NCBI GenBank assembly: GCA_016508695.1
Contig: VNKQ01000009.1
Coordinates: forward strand, 1,612,001 to 1,676,000
Length of the DNA stretch: 64,000 nucleotides
Source: Hyphodiscus hymeniophilus
Lineage: Eukaryota; Ascomycota; Leotiomycetes; Helotiales; Hyphodiscaceae
Reading direction: 5' to 3'
Below, piece after piece: positions 12,270 through 22,608 of this stretch (positions within the stretch are counted from its first letter, which is position 1; each line of letters opens with the position of its first letter). The position numbers and the translations under genes were made by a program. Under the pieces are notes generated by a model. The model made no database searches. It worked only from the letters and a program-made list of their open reading frames with translations, and was not told the DNA's origin.

Positions 12270-13216
12270 CTAAAGTAAAAGGAAACTCACTCTGCATCTT
12301 TTTCCATCGACCATATTTTCCCACCAAGCTCTTCCCACAGCTTTGTCCAGTAGCACAAGTGGAAATCTACTGTAAAGTATAATGACATGAAGCTCCTGCA
12401 CCGTCTGGTTTGGAGTCGAGGGAATACCGGCGTCTGAGATTTCCCCGATTATCTGACCACTAGACTCGGTAGAGTCATTTCAGCCCATAAAAGCTCCCTG
12501 ACTGAAGTCAGCTCATCGAGCCTTTTTGAAAGCCTGATATGCCAGAAAGTACCCATTTTCAGGCGCCGGAATTTGACTCACCCAATCGTAAGTAGGTGCA
12601 AATTTCTACAGTGTCGCCTGTAAACCAAAGAATGGATTCGCCATGACCAGAGTACGTCTCATTGAATTGAAGATAGGTCTTGAGCTCCGGCTACATGACA
12701 TTGAAAGCGATGTCCGGTGCTTGACAGGGGTCATTTGGGGAGAAGAACATTACAACATCTTGCGATCCCAGCCAGGGCGTGAGTAAAAAGCATCACTTAT
12801 AGAGACTGTGGATATTAATGGTAATGGGTCTCCCCGTTATGTTCGGGGTTCGGGGCTCTGGCTTCTTTGCTCGCTGCACTGAACGGATGCTCGGCAGTGG
12901 CAAGGTGCGTATTTGGGTCAATCAAGGTGCCATCGTAATACATTCCATTCAAGATATTCAGACTGATATTATTCTGGTGGGAACTGCCTTCCCATAATAG
13001 AACATCTGGAATGAAAGGATCTGGGGTTTTTAGGATTTCTGCTTGAGAGTACGGTTTGGAGAATCGGCGTGGCAGATGAGGTGGATTTGAGACTGCCTCT
13101 GAAGTCCCGAGGAGAGCTGCAATGAAGAGTAGTAGAATTTTCACGTTGATCCAGTCGTTAGGACGTGAATGGACTTGGGTGGACTCTCCTGCATTTTTTG
13201 AAGTCCTTGGTGTCAT
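12270..13216 (-). pseudogene. Probable relic of a secreted-protein gene
   Basis: A minus-strand frame starts at the ATG at 13216. After about 26 polar residues it has a signal-like hydrophobic core (VKILLLFIAALLG) ending near TSEA. About 90 further residues without cysteine follow, to a stop at 12815. Downstream, minus-strand segments at about 12650-12785 (DVVMFFSPNDPCQAPDI...) and about 12490-12620 (YDWVSQIPAPENGYFLAYQ...) read like protein. They lie in different frames and are interrupted by TAG and TGA codons, one of them where CGA would give Arg. I could not join the pieces with plausible introns. The family is not recognised. Either the gene has decayed, or an intact short secreted protein ends at 12815 and the rest is noise. 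Confidence 0.4.
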
Positions 13217-14142
13217 ATATGTGCTTCTCTATCTCAACAATGTCGATCTCTTGATCTCTGGATCTCACTCCAGTCAAGCAGCTCGGCGAAGCAAATACGG
13301 TCACTAATTGGGCAAATAGTTTAGGTTTAACCCGATCACTCAAATGGTTTCGGGAAAATCGGACGAAATCATTCTTGTTTGCGCGCTCAATCAACGGGTT
13401 TCTTGGAAGTGTTCTTCCAAGTGCGGGGTATGGCGGGGTAGTAATAGTAAAGATCCTCCAATTCTTTCCAGGAAGCTCGCGTAATAACTCGCCGTTGTGC
13501 TCGTACCGTAAGCTAACCAGTTTCCCAGCCACCGACCCATCGGTCCTTCATCTGAAGGTAAACCAAAAATATATCCTCAAAATCTCCGAGTTCTGCCTTC
13601 AGCTTATATGGCATTGACAATAGGGGCGACCTTTAGTCTCGAGCTCAAAGATCCGCTTTCCCGACCATCTTACCTCCAGCTACGATCCCACCCTTCGTGT
13701 CAGGTCAATGATCGTCAGTGGTGCCGTAGTGTGAACAGAAGGGCCGGTTTCCCCTCAGTTGGGGTTCCCACTTCTTTTGGGTCAGGTACAGCAAGCTGCA
13801 GAATTCTCTCTTTCCTTCACCAAAACCCTTGAGCTTCTACAGAAGAGCCAAAGTCCTTCATGTCAGCCCACCAGGATCTGTGATTACGTCAGGCATATCT
13901 CAATGTGGTTGCTCGCTGATTTGATTTCGGTCCGAACTTTTGCGTTGGATTAGATCTGCAGCATTTTGTCTCTTTCTCGTGCATATTGAAGCCTGACAGC
14001 AGCAACGTTAAGTTCTCCGTTCTCCGACTTACAGTACTGCGTCACTGCCCCGCAAAGCTTGGCACGATACATAAAGAGCTCAGCTCCCTATCCTCCTGTC
14101 GGGAAGTGTTCCGCATACGGATTATTATCTGCTGTCATCGAG
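13217..14142. other. Intergenic region upstream of the beta-glucosidase
   Basis: No convincing exon was seen. It should hold the promoter of the GH1 gene and, if the minus-strand relic was once real, its former upstream region. Frames of 60-124 codons here lack recognisable features. Confidence 0.5.
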
Positions 14143-16174
14143 ATGAAGATGTTGTTTCTTATTCTCATGCAAGCAGCTTTGGCTGTCTCCCAAAACAGCT
14201 CCTCTAATGCCTCTGCACCATCTTCTATCATTCCGACCCCAACAGCCTCGATAAGTCTCAATGGCTCCAGTGGTACTACCACCGTTTCAAACCCGACAGC
14301 ATTTTCTTCCTCTATTGTGATCACTTGGAATGATCTCTGGGATTTATTCGTTGGTCCAGTGTCAATGGCTACAATGAACACCACAATGGCCGCAACTCCC
14401 ATTCCCACGAGCGAGCTCATTCCGCCTCCTGGACTATACTACAGCTCATTTCCCACTGGCCAACAGATTCCTATGGCTTCGAAGAATAGCAGTTGGAGTT
14501 TTCCGAAGGGATTCTGGTGGGGTGTGGCGAGCGCTGCTTACCAGGCTGAGGGAGCTGCAAAAGCAGAAGGCAGAGGACCTTCGATCTGGGACGTACTCCT
14601 ACATCGGGTTACAGGGTACACGGTTGCAAATCAGACGGGCGACATTGCTGATAATCATTATTATATGTATAAGCAAGGTATGTATCCATCTCAGATATGT
14701 AAAGACCATAACGTTAATTTATATTCAGATATTGCTCGTATCGCAGCTCTTGGAGTGAAAACATACTCCTTCTCGATCAGTTGGTCACGTATATTCCCCT
14801 TCGGAAATGGCCAAATCAACCAAGAAGCTCTTGAACATTACGACGATGTTATCAACACGTGTATAGAATATGGAGTTGAGCCTTCAGTAACCCTCTTCCA
14901 CTGGGACCTTCCTCTCAACCTACAAAACCTCTACGGCGGATGGCTTTCGAGCGAGATCGTCGATGACTTCCTCAATTATGCCAAAGTGGTTTTCTCATAC
15001 TACGGCAACAAGGTTCCTCGCTGGTTCACTGTCAACGAGCCGATTGTTTTCTGGTAAATCTCAAATCATAGTATCAAAAAGTGATGGAAACATACTCACG
15101 TGATTCAGTGATGACTATCCCCTCCCGGACAATTACTTCACCAACACTTCGATTCCCAAATACCAACAGCCATACTGGTGTGGTCACCATGTACTACTAG
15201 CTCATAGCGGGGCCTATCACTTGGCACGTTCACTGGGCATCAACGGAACAATATCATTCAAAAACAACGGGGGGTATAAGATCCCACTGACCAATTCCAG
15301 CGCTGACGCAAGGGCGGTTCAAAGGGCTTGGGACTTCAATGAAGGATGGTTCGCTAACCCTACATTTATCAACGGCGATTATCCAACGAACTTGAAGGAT
15401 TTTGTCTCAGATTTCCTTCCCGACTTTACAGATGCCGAGAAGCAAATGATCAATGGGACTGCTGACGTTTTCGCACATGATGCGTACACTTCTCAATTCT
15501 ACTTTGGTTAGCACCGTTTACTATTCTCTACTCACACTAGAAACAGCAGTGACTGACACAATTGCCGCAGCACCTGACGCCGGAATTGACTCCTGCGTAC
15601 AAAATAAATCCAACCCGCTCTGGCCCTCCTGCGCAAACACAAGCTATACCTACTCATCCTCCGATGGAGGCTGGAACGTCGGTCCCGCTGCAGATCCGCT
15701 ATCGCCCTGGCTACACAAGGCTACAGACTGGGTACCCGCCTTTCTCCACTACATTGCAGACACGTGGAAGCCGGCGGGAGGAATCGCCGTGACCGAGTTC
15801 GGATTCGCAGAGCCTTTCGAGGTCCAGAAAACCATCAAGGCAGACATTTTGTTTGATCCCATCAGGAGTTCGTACTACAAGGATTACATGGAAGCGATTT
15901 TGATCGCCATCAGTGAGGGCGTCAACGTGGTTGGGTGTCTGGCGTGGAGCATTTTCGATAATCTGGAGTGGTCTGATGGGTACCAGGACAAATTCGGCTT
16001 GCAGTAAGTAGCAATCTTGAACGAAGAGCGAGACCTTGAACTTGGCTAACTGGACTTAGGTACGTCAACTTCACTACTCAGGAAAGAGCCTACAAGGCTA
16101 GTTTCTTTGAGTATGTGAATGCGTTTGTGACTTATGGACAAGACGAGGTCGTTCCGCATTATGTACCTAGCTAG
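14143..16174 (+). CDS. Secreted glycoside hydrolase family 1 beta-glucosidase-like protein
   Basis: Predicted exons are 14143-14677, 14729-15053, 15109-15506, 15571-16003 and 16060-16174, giving 601 aa. All introns are GT-AG, 51-64 bp. The ATG at 14143 is preferred over an in-frame upstream ATG at 14059 because it opens directly into a signal peptide (MKMLFLILMQAALAVSQ). A Ser/Thr-rich stretch of about 100 residues follows, then the GH1 barrel beginning FPKGFWWGVASAAYQAEGA. The acid/base motif TVNEP is intact. The nucleophile motif reads VTEFGF rather than the usual ITENG, so the catalytic Glu is kept but the next Asn is Phe. GH1 enzymes hydrolyse beta-glucosides. The exact substrate is unknown. 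The protein is likely extracellular or wall-associated. The first intron is 51 bp and free of stops, so retention would add 17 residues. Confidence 0.9.
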
Positions 16175-17229
16175 GAGTAAAATAACGAACTTTGGATTTA
16201 CTCAATTCGAGCCCGTAGTATGCCTCCATCTTTCCCCGACTTTGCTCGAGAAGATCTCGCATATCGTCAAGTGGACCGGAGGAAAGAAGTCCGCTGATGT
16301 TAAGTCCGATCTCATTGTTCTCAGACTTACTATTGACAACACCAACGGTAACATGACCCAAACCAATCTCCTCAATGACTATATTGGGAAGGTTCCGCAA
16401 TATGAGCCATCGAAGCCCCCAAAGCCATAGCTACTACCAAGTATCTGTTCTCCGTTGATATTTATCTCAATAACGATAATAAGAAGCCTGTTCGCGAACC
16501 TGTCGTTGCTGACTCTCAATCTAGTTTTCACTTTCAATCACTAGTCGCAGCATACGCATCCCATTTCACATCCATTCAGCACTCTGAAACCGAAGTCGAA
16601 ATTGCCTGGGCTAGGACGACACTAGGGGAAGGAGGGGAAATGGAATGGAGGATATCCATTTGGAACTCTGAAACCGAAGTCAAAATTTGTCTTGATAGCA
16701 ACGATACTAGGCGAGGGAAAGGAAATGGAGTAAGGGAAGGGAAGTGTATTATGGCTGGGGTCTTTGCAATCGATTTTTATCGCGACACATTAGCATACCA
16801 AATGAGAGTTGTGGGCAACTCTCTAAACCGGGGGACCTGTTATGGAGGGGAAGTTGCTAACCTGGTTTCCCGGATGCCTGAGGAACCAGGCAGTCTAAAT
16901 GTATTTAGCAGAAACTTATCCCTTTTTCCCCTTTCAACCTCAAGAATGTTTCCTTGGTTCGAAATCGAGTTTGTCGAATACGCTGTCGGTGTCGCTTGTG
17001 TTGTCGATGTCACTTGCACTGTCGATGTCGCTATCGCACGTAAGGCTGAATTTGCTACCTCAACAACGACATCATCAATCTTTGATAGAACTCTTATGGC
17101 ATTGACAGTGGATAGTCACAACCCCGTTGAATAGCTTATTTTGCTTCCGAGTAAGATCTCGCATCTCTACTTCGAACTCTTAATGGGTAGTTTTTATTTT
17201 CCTGGTTGTTGTAGCTATGCTTCCTAATG
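16175..17229. other. Intergenic, with a local imperfect duplication
   Basis: No gene is supported. The longest frame (16640-17134, plus) is low complexity, with repeated GTCGATGTC units. An imperfect direct repeat of about 85 bp is visible: ACTCTGAAACCGAAGTC occurs near 16580 and again near 16665, each followed by purine-rich GGGAAGGA/GGAAATGGA sequence. The first part probably includes the 3' UTR of the beta-glucosidase. Confidence 0.5.
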
Positions 17230-17425
17230 AACAATTCCAGTGTCGGGTTCGCATTGTGCTCGATGGCGGAGTTTGGTGGTACCACAACGAGAACGCGCTG
17301 ACCGCTCATGTAAAGAGGTCCTCACGAGATCTGCTTGATGACCTTTGACTTTCCCGTGCCAGGCGGGACTTTGATCAGCGCCGATGGTCGATTAAGTATT
17401 CTATGAAGGGCGAGGTAAAGCATCA
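17230..17425 (-). pseudogene. Fragment of a P-loop helicase/ATPase
   Basis: The minus strand reads SALIKVPPGTGKSKVIKQI, a Walker A motif in the context typical of superfamily 1 helicases. A TGA stop follows, and then an RVLVVVPPNSAI segment resembling the next conserved strand (VLVCTPSNAA in the family). Only about 60 residues are recognisable, and no other helicase motifs were found nearby. It looks like a small decayed remnant of a gene or transposon-captured sequence next to the dioxygenase gene. Confidence 0.55.
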
Positions 17426-17614
17426 TATCTCAACTTCGAAATGCATTTTGGCATGGGGATGGGAACAAGCATCCCGTTCGGGCTCTAACCGCTAAATTCT
17501 ACGAGCTCTAGGCGCTCACGCGCAGTCTTACAAGGCCTAACCACTAATCTGCGCAGTACAAACGCTAACACCACTTGAGCTTCGATTTGCACTCCGAGAA
17601 ACTCTTCCGCATAT

Positions 17615-18932
17615 TCAGTTGTTTAGCGCGGCTTCCTTGTCTTTGTGCGCTACACCATTGGTACCTTCCTCCTTCTCCAACCTCTCCCTCCTCTCCGTCA
17701 GACTCTCGCTGTTCTCGGGGTCGAAGAACGGCCGCTCTCCATGCACCGCAGTGCGCTTCCCCTCTCGCAGAGTCACGTCGTAGCCGCCCGGGATAGCCTT
17801 GTGGACGACGATGCGATTGTCCCAGAAAGCTACCGCGCCGGGTGTCCACTTCCAGCGCGCGGTAAGGTCGTCTGCGTTGAGGAGATGCTCGCGGAGGAAG
17901 GCGAGGATGTAGTTTGATTCTTGACCGTTCAGTTCTTCGATCCGCTCGATGAATGTTGGGTTGTAGTTCAGGGACTTGAGACGGGTCACGGGATGAGTCC
18001 GAACCTGGTTGGTTGTGTCAATCGCGATATATGGTACTAGATGGGGGTTTCGGAATCAGACGCTGACATACCAAAGGATGAGCTGTAGCAATAGGAGCTC
18101 TGTGTGGAGTCCCACCTCCGTTGATCGAGGCCAGGTAGCCTCTCTGTTAGCTATTGTTAGTATTCTCATTTGCTTAAAGGTCATTTCCTTGCCTTACTTC
18201 AGAAGAGTGGATTGCACTCAGGCTCTCAAACGTTTTCTGGAACGTAGGGCTCAGCTTGTCAAACAGAGCAGTTTGGCTAGTGAAAATTGTGTCGCCGCCG
18301 CTCGGTGGGGTCTTGACCATACGGAGAAGTGTGTAAGATGGTGGGTTCAACTCGAAGGAGTGATCCCCGTGGTATTCCGCACCATAATGGTCATGTTGCC
18401 GAATATTACTTCGACCCGTCAGTGATTTGGTGTCAAAGATTGAGGGAGTACCTACCCGCCTCGCCCAATGATCGTTACGTGCTTTGGATCTTGCTGGTTA
18501 GGATCTTTGTCTTGCTACGTAATATATCAGAATTATGAAAGAAAGCAAGGACTCATGTGATTGATATCTTACCACTCCATAGTAGGAAGCGAGCTCATGT
18601 TGCTGGTCAAGTGTAATATCTTGATCTCGAAGAAATACCACCCCTCTCTGTCATAGTTAGAAAGCTTCTATACCATAGTGATTCAGACCCACCTCAGCTA
18701 CTAGTAAGGCTAAGTCATCCTTCTGCTCGTCTGTCAATTTGCTTAATTGGATGCCTTTCAATTCGGTGCCGATAGTCGGGGTGATTTCCTCGACTGCTGA
18801 CGCTTGGGAAAGTAAGGACTTTTTTGTTGGATCAGCGAAAAAGGCTCTATCACGAGCAGGAGTAAACTCCTTTATCGGGGGGTCTGGAGGAGTGTATGAT
18901 AACACAGCGGAAGAGATTTTGGCGGCGACCAT
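17615..18932 (-). CDS. TauD/TfdA-family Fe(II)/2-oxoglutarate dioxygenase
   Basis: Six exons are predicted: 18932-18693, 18647-18573, 18514-18456, 18408-18198, 18143-18072 and 18004-17615. They give 348 aa, and the exon phases all close. The N-terminal part has the family pattern PTIGTELKGIQLSKL and RGVVFLRDQDI. The iron-binding HxD is in YHGDHSFELNPPSY, followed by LLRMVKTPPSGGDT. The distal histidine is in WDNRIVVHKA and the 2-oxoglutarate-binding arginine is probably in RTAVHGERP. The family oxidises sulfonates, sulfates or aryloxyacids using O2 and 2-oxoglutarate. The substrate here is unknown. The start at 18932 is chosen because it opens the conserved N-terminus. The gene is divergent from the DUF427 gene, with 571 bp between starts. 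It is intact by inspection. Confidence 0.9.
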
Positions 18933-19503
18933 TGTCGAGTTTTGATAGCTGAGCTTGATTTTGGTTATAATTTCGGGAAATAAGTACAGGCAATTATTAT
19001 CTGAGGACGTTGAACTCCAGATATCGAACTTCGGTCTTTCACGAGAAGATAGTCTTAACGAGGTTGATTTAAAGCATGGAAGCAGGTCCACGTGAACGCG
19101 CCACCTCTTGATCGTCCAGATTACTGTACGCAACTCTAGTCGACGAGAGGGTTGCTGTGAGGAATCATGAGCTCCCAGACAGATATCCCACCCTTGAAGA
19201 CCCAATGAGGGGAAGCAGAATGGGGAGCTAATGCTAGATAATCCCGTCACCATAGCGAATTATTGCGACTGCATCTCAAAAAGGTTAGAAATTCCCCGTA
19301 ATTGCATCTTGGGTGTCGTCTTGATTTAAAAGCACTCACACCATTATCGGGGTAATGTCACCATACCACTCCGGGAACTGTCAGAGTAGCGAACATCAGC
19401 GAGGCGCTCACCAATAACAACTCGCAAAGATTTCCCTCAGATTAACTCAATCGTCTCCTAATTATATAGAATCCTTATCTTCAGAATCACTACCGTTATC
19501 ATC
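18933..19503. promoter_or_regulatory. Shared intergenic region between divergent dioxygenase and DUF427 genes
   Basis: This 571-bp region lies between two start codons pointing away from each other, so it must contain both promoters. No specific operator was identified. A bidirectional control region is inferred only from the arrangement. Confidence 0.5.
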
Positions 19504-20461
19504 ATGGCTACCGAACTCTTTCAAACCATCACCCATCTCACTTCCAATGGCGCCGCAAAATCAGAAATCGGCGGTAAACAACTGACCCTCGCTCTCGGAG
19601 GACTTTATATCGCTTCAACCACAAACGCCGCGAAGCCTCTCTTGGTATGGGAGGAGGAGAAAGGCTATGCGCGGTACTACATACCCACCGAGTCACTCCA
19701 CGACAGCATCAAAGCCCTGTTGGCTGAATCCCCTTCTACCAACGGCCACGCGGGGCCGAAGGTTAAACTTGTGAATGTAGAAACACTCACGAGCAAAGGC
19801 GGGGAGCCGCAAGCTTTGATTGAGCGCCTGACTGTCGGGTCGAAGTCCACGACGTGGGCGCGCTTTGTCGACGGGCCATTCAAGGATTTCATCAGGTTCG
19901 AACGGAACGAGATCGGTAGGCTAGACCTCCCTCCTCATCTCCCACACGGTCCTGCTCTCGACGATACGGGATACATGGCTGATATCCTACTGACGCAGAC
20001 GACTGGTTCGAGAACGGAGCGCTGTTTGCGGGCATCAAGAACCCGTACAAGAGGATCGACACCGCCGCTGTATCGCACCACATAGTGGTGAAGATCGACG
20101 GCGAGAAAGTCGCGGAATCAAACGTCGCCGTTCTGCTCAATGAGACGGGCTTGAAGGAGAGTTATTACCTCCCCGCTACTAGCATCTTGGATTGGGGCGC
20201 AGTGACCAAGAGCGATCTTCGGACTGCCTGTCCGTATAAAGGGGAAGCGTGGTAAGTTGACTCCCATTCCCTCGTGACCGGTGTGGGATTGCTGATGATG
20301 TGTTCTCAAGGTATCTTTCATTAACTGTTGGGGGCAAGAGGCATGAGAATTATGTCTGGTATTATCAGTATCCGACACATGAGAGTGCTGCTTTGCAGGG
20401 GTTGGTTAGCTTCTACAATAAGGAGAACGTAGATATTCTCGTGGATGGAGTTAAGATATGA
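19504..20461 (+). CDS. DUF427 domain protein (two-domain fungal form)
   Basis: Exons 19504-19915, 19999-20251 and 20311-20461 give 271 aa. Both introns are GT-AG and restore frame exactly. The first half contains a DUF427-like beta domain (residues about 25-120). The second half contains the characteristic EIDDWFENGALFAGIKNPYK region, the AESNVAVLLNETG strand, YYLP, CPYKGEAWY and a C-terminal HENYVWYYQYP. DUF427 proteins have no established biochemical function. They are small beta-barrel-like folds common in bacteria and fungi. No signal peptide or membrane segment is visible, so it is probably cytosolic. The position next to an oxygenase and a P450 suggests, but does not show, a metabolic role. 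Confidence 0.85.
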
Positions 20462-20589
20462 TGTTAGGTTTCATTGATTGCTCATATCCGGGGGAGGGGG
20501 GGGAGATAATTTGCCCAGACAAATATCCGGGCATAGGAAAGCTGCAGAGGACTATTGAATCAATGGGATATCTGAATATGATGCGTCCC

Positions 20590-22200
20590 CTAGAACACCT
20601 CCTCTCTTCTGCGGATACCAACCCAACACTCTTTAGGTTTCTTTGAAAACCCTTCATGACTCACCAGCTTCTTCTGGTGTAATTCAAACGCATACCGTCG
20701 AAAAACGCTCCCAATAATAATCTGCAATTCCATAACCGCCACATTCTGCCCTACACAAGCTCTCGGTCCATAACTAAACGGATTGAACGCCATTTTCTGC
20801 CTCGTGCTCAAATTCAGCCATCGATCCGGCTTGAAGTCTTCAACATCGGGGCCCCAGATCTCCTCTAGATGATGTATTGTAAAGGAGGGGACGGAGAGCA
20901 CGGTACCACAAGGGAAATGCGAGGACTCAAAGGTGATTCCTTCCGGGGCTGTGACGATTCGGGGAAGACCGAGGGCGGAGGTGGAGTGGAGGCGCATTCC
21001 TTCATCGATGCAGCGTTTCAAGAATGGCAGGTGTTTGACTTGGGAGTAGCTTGCTACTTCGACTCCCTCTGCAATCGCGGCATCTAGCTCGGCCTGAAGT
21101 CTCGGGATGATGCTTCCCGGAGCTGCACGCTCGCCGTGTAGGATCCAATAGAAGACTGCGCAGCAGGTATTGGAAATCGTATCTGACCCGGCGATGAGTT
21201 GTGTGAGTGCTTCGGCGGTGACTTCTTTCCTGCCCATTTTTTGACCGGCGGCATCCTTGCCTTGCACGAGGCGGGTGAGGAGGTCGTTTCGTTCTTCGCC
21301 GGCTACACCTTTCTCAGCTGCGTCGAGTCGCGCTGCTACGGCTGCGACAGCTATACCGTTGAGATTTTGCACTGCGGATACCCCAAGTCGGAAGAACGGA
21401 TCAGGGAGGTACTTAGCCCAGGGTCTGAGTGCAGGAAGGAGGCCGAGAGTCGACGAGACCTCGCCTCGGCGGTTAAGGACTTCGACAGCGGGAGCGTATG
21501 ATATTGGACCACCGGGGATGAGCTGGACTTCGGTTTCGTCCTTGCCTTTGCTTACCATACCAAAGGGAGCTCCGAACGCTAGATCGCCAATGATATCGAA
21601 TGCGAGGTAGCTGAACCAGGGCATTGCGTTCATTTCCGTGAATGAATCGGGTGGGGTGGAAGAAGAGATTCGATCGAGCTGAGTAACCCAGCGCTGGACG
21701 TTTGAAGTCATGTGGGGCTCAAACTCGCCGACAGACTTTGGTGAGAAGGCATGAGCGATCATTTTGCGTTTCCGAGTGTGGTCTACTCGATCTCGTGTGT
21801 TGAAGACACCAGTGGTGCCCACAACGAAAGCTTCGTAGAAGTGACTGTCTTTGCATCAGCTTGACGGATATATAGTCTTCATAACAGAGGCTTACTCTTT
21901 CAGAAACCCATTTCCATGTGCATAAACTGTCTCCAAGCCCCGCTCATCTGCAATAGAGACATGATTGAACCCGATTCGTACCACCTTGCCATATTTCCGA
22001 TGCGCCCAGTCGACCGCTGCGAACTTTTGACCTCGACGTGCCGCCAGACCAAGCCATAAATTGCTAAATTTCGCCGGGAACGGACCTGGATATTTGGCTA
22101 GAGATTTGTATGTGGTGAAGTATGGTATGAGATAATACAAAGCAATGTAGATAGGAATGAGAAGTCCTATCCAGGGGGTGAGAAGAGAAAGTAGTGCCAT
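20590..22200 (-). CDS. Cytochrome P450, CYP53-like (benzoate 4-monooxygenase type)
   Basis: Two exons, 22200-21896 and 21844-20590, give 519 aa, with a 51-bp GT-AG intron. An N-terminal membrane anchor (about residues 5-30) is followed by the KYPGPFPAKFSNLW hinge. The oxygen-binding helix has AGSDTISN, the ExxR motif is EGMR, and the heme loop is FNPFSYGPRACVG with Cys465 as the thiolate ligand. The N-terminal RKYGKVVRIGFNHVSIAD and HGNGFLK stretches resemble CYP53, whose known members para-hydroxylate benzoate in the ER membrane with a P450 reductase. The clan-level call is firm. The CYP53 assignment is from memory of the family and less certain. It is transcribed in the same direction as the Zn2Cys6 gene upstream, with 408 bp between them, and convergent with the DUF427 gene (128 bp). 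Confidence 0.88.
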
Positions 22201-22608
22201 GGCGCCCCTGAAGTTCCTCGATGGGAGGAAACGAGCATTTCTAGGACGAGATGACAGACGAGACGAGCGGTGTGATATAATAGTAAAACACCTGTTGAGA
22301 TGTCATGTATCCCCAGTCCAATGAAATGTAGTCGGTCAAGATGTTGGCATATGCAAGGCTGTGAAGTCCGTCGGTCGACCTGGCTCCTCCGGCGCACCAT
22401 CAATGAGCTCCGCCGGGAGTGGCACACACACCCGCGTACAACATGCTACCTCACATCTATGCCGGCCAATAACGACAATAGGTCTAAAACACTTGCATGA
22501 TTCAACAGTGGCGGCTTATCGTTGCACTGCAGCTGACCCCACCTCTTCATAAGTGGGGGTTGGGAAAAGTGGGGCACGAATTTGCTACCACAGCGTTGCG
22601 ACGGCACT

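Noticed and set aside
16640..17134. 164-codon plus-strand ORF
   Set aside because: It is low complexity with a local duplication and GTCGATGTC repeats, and has no recognisable domain.
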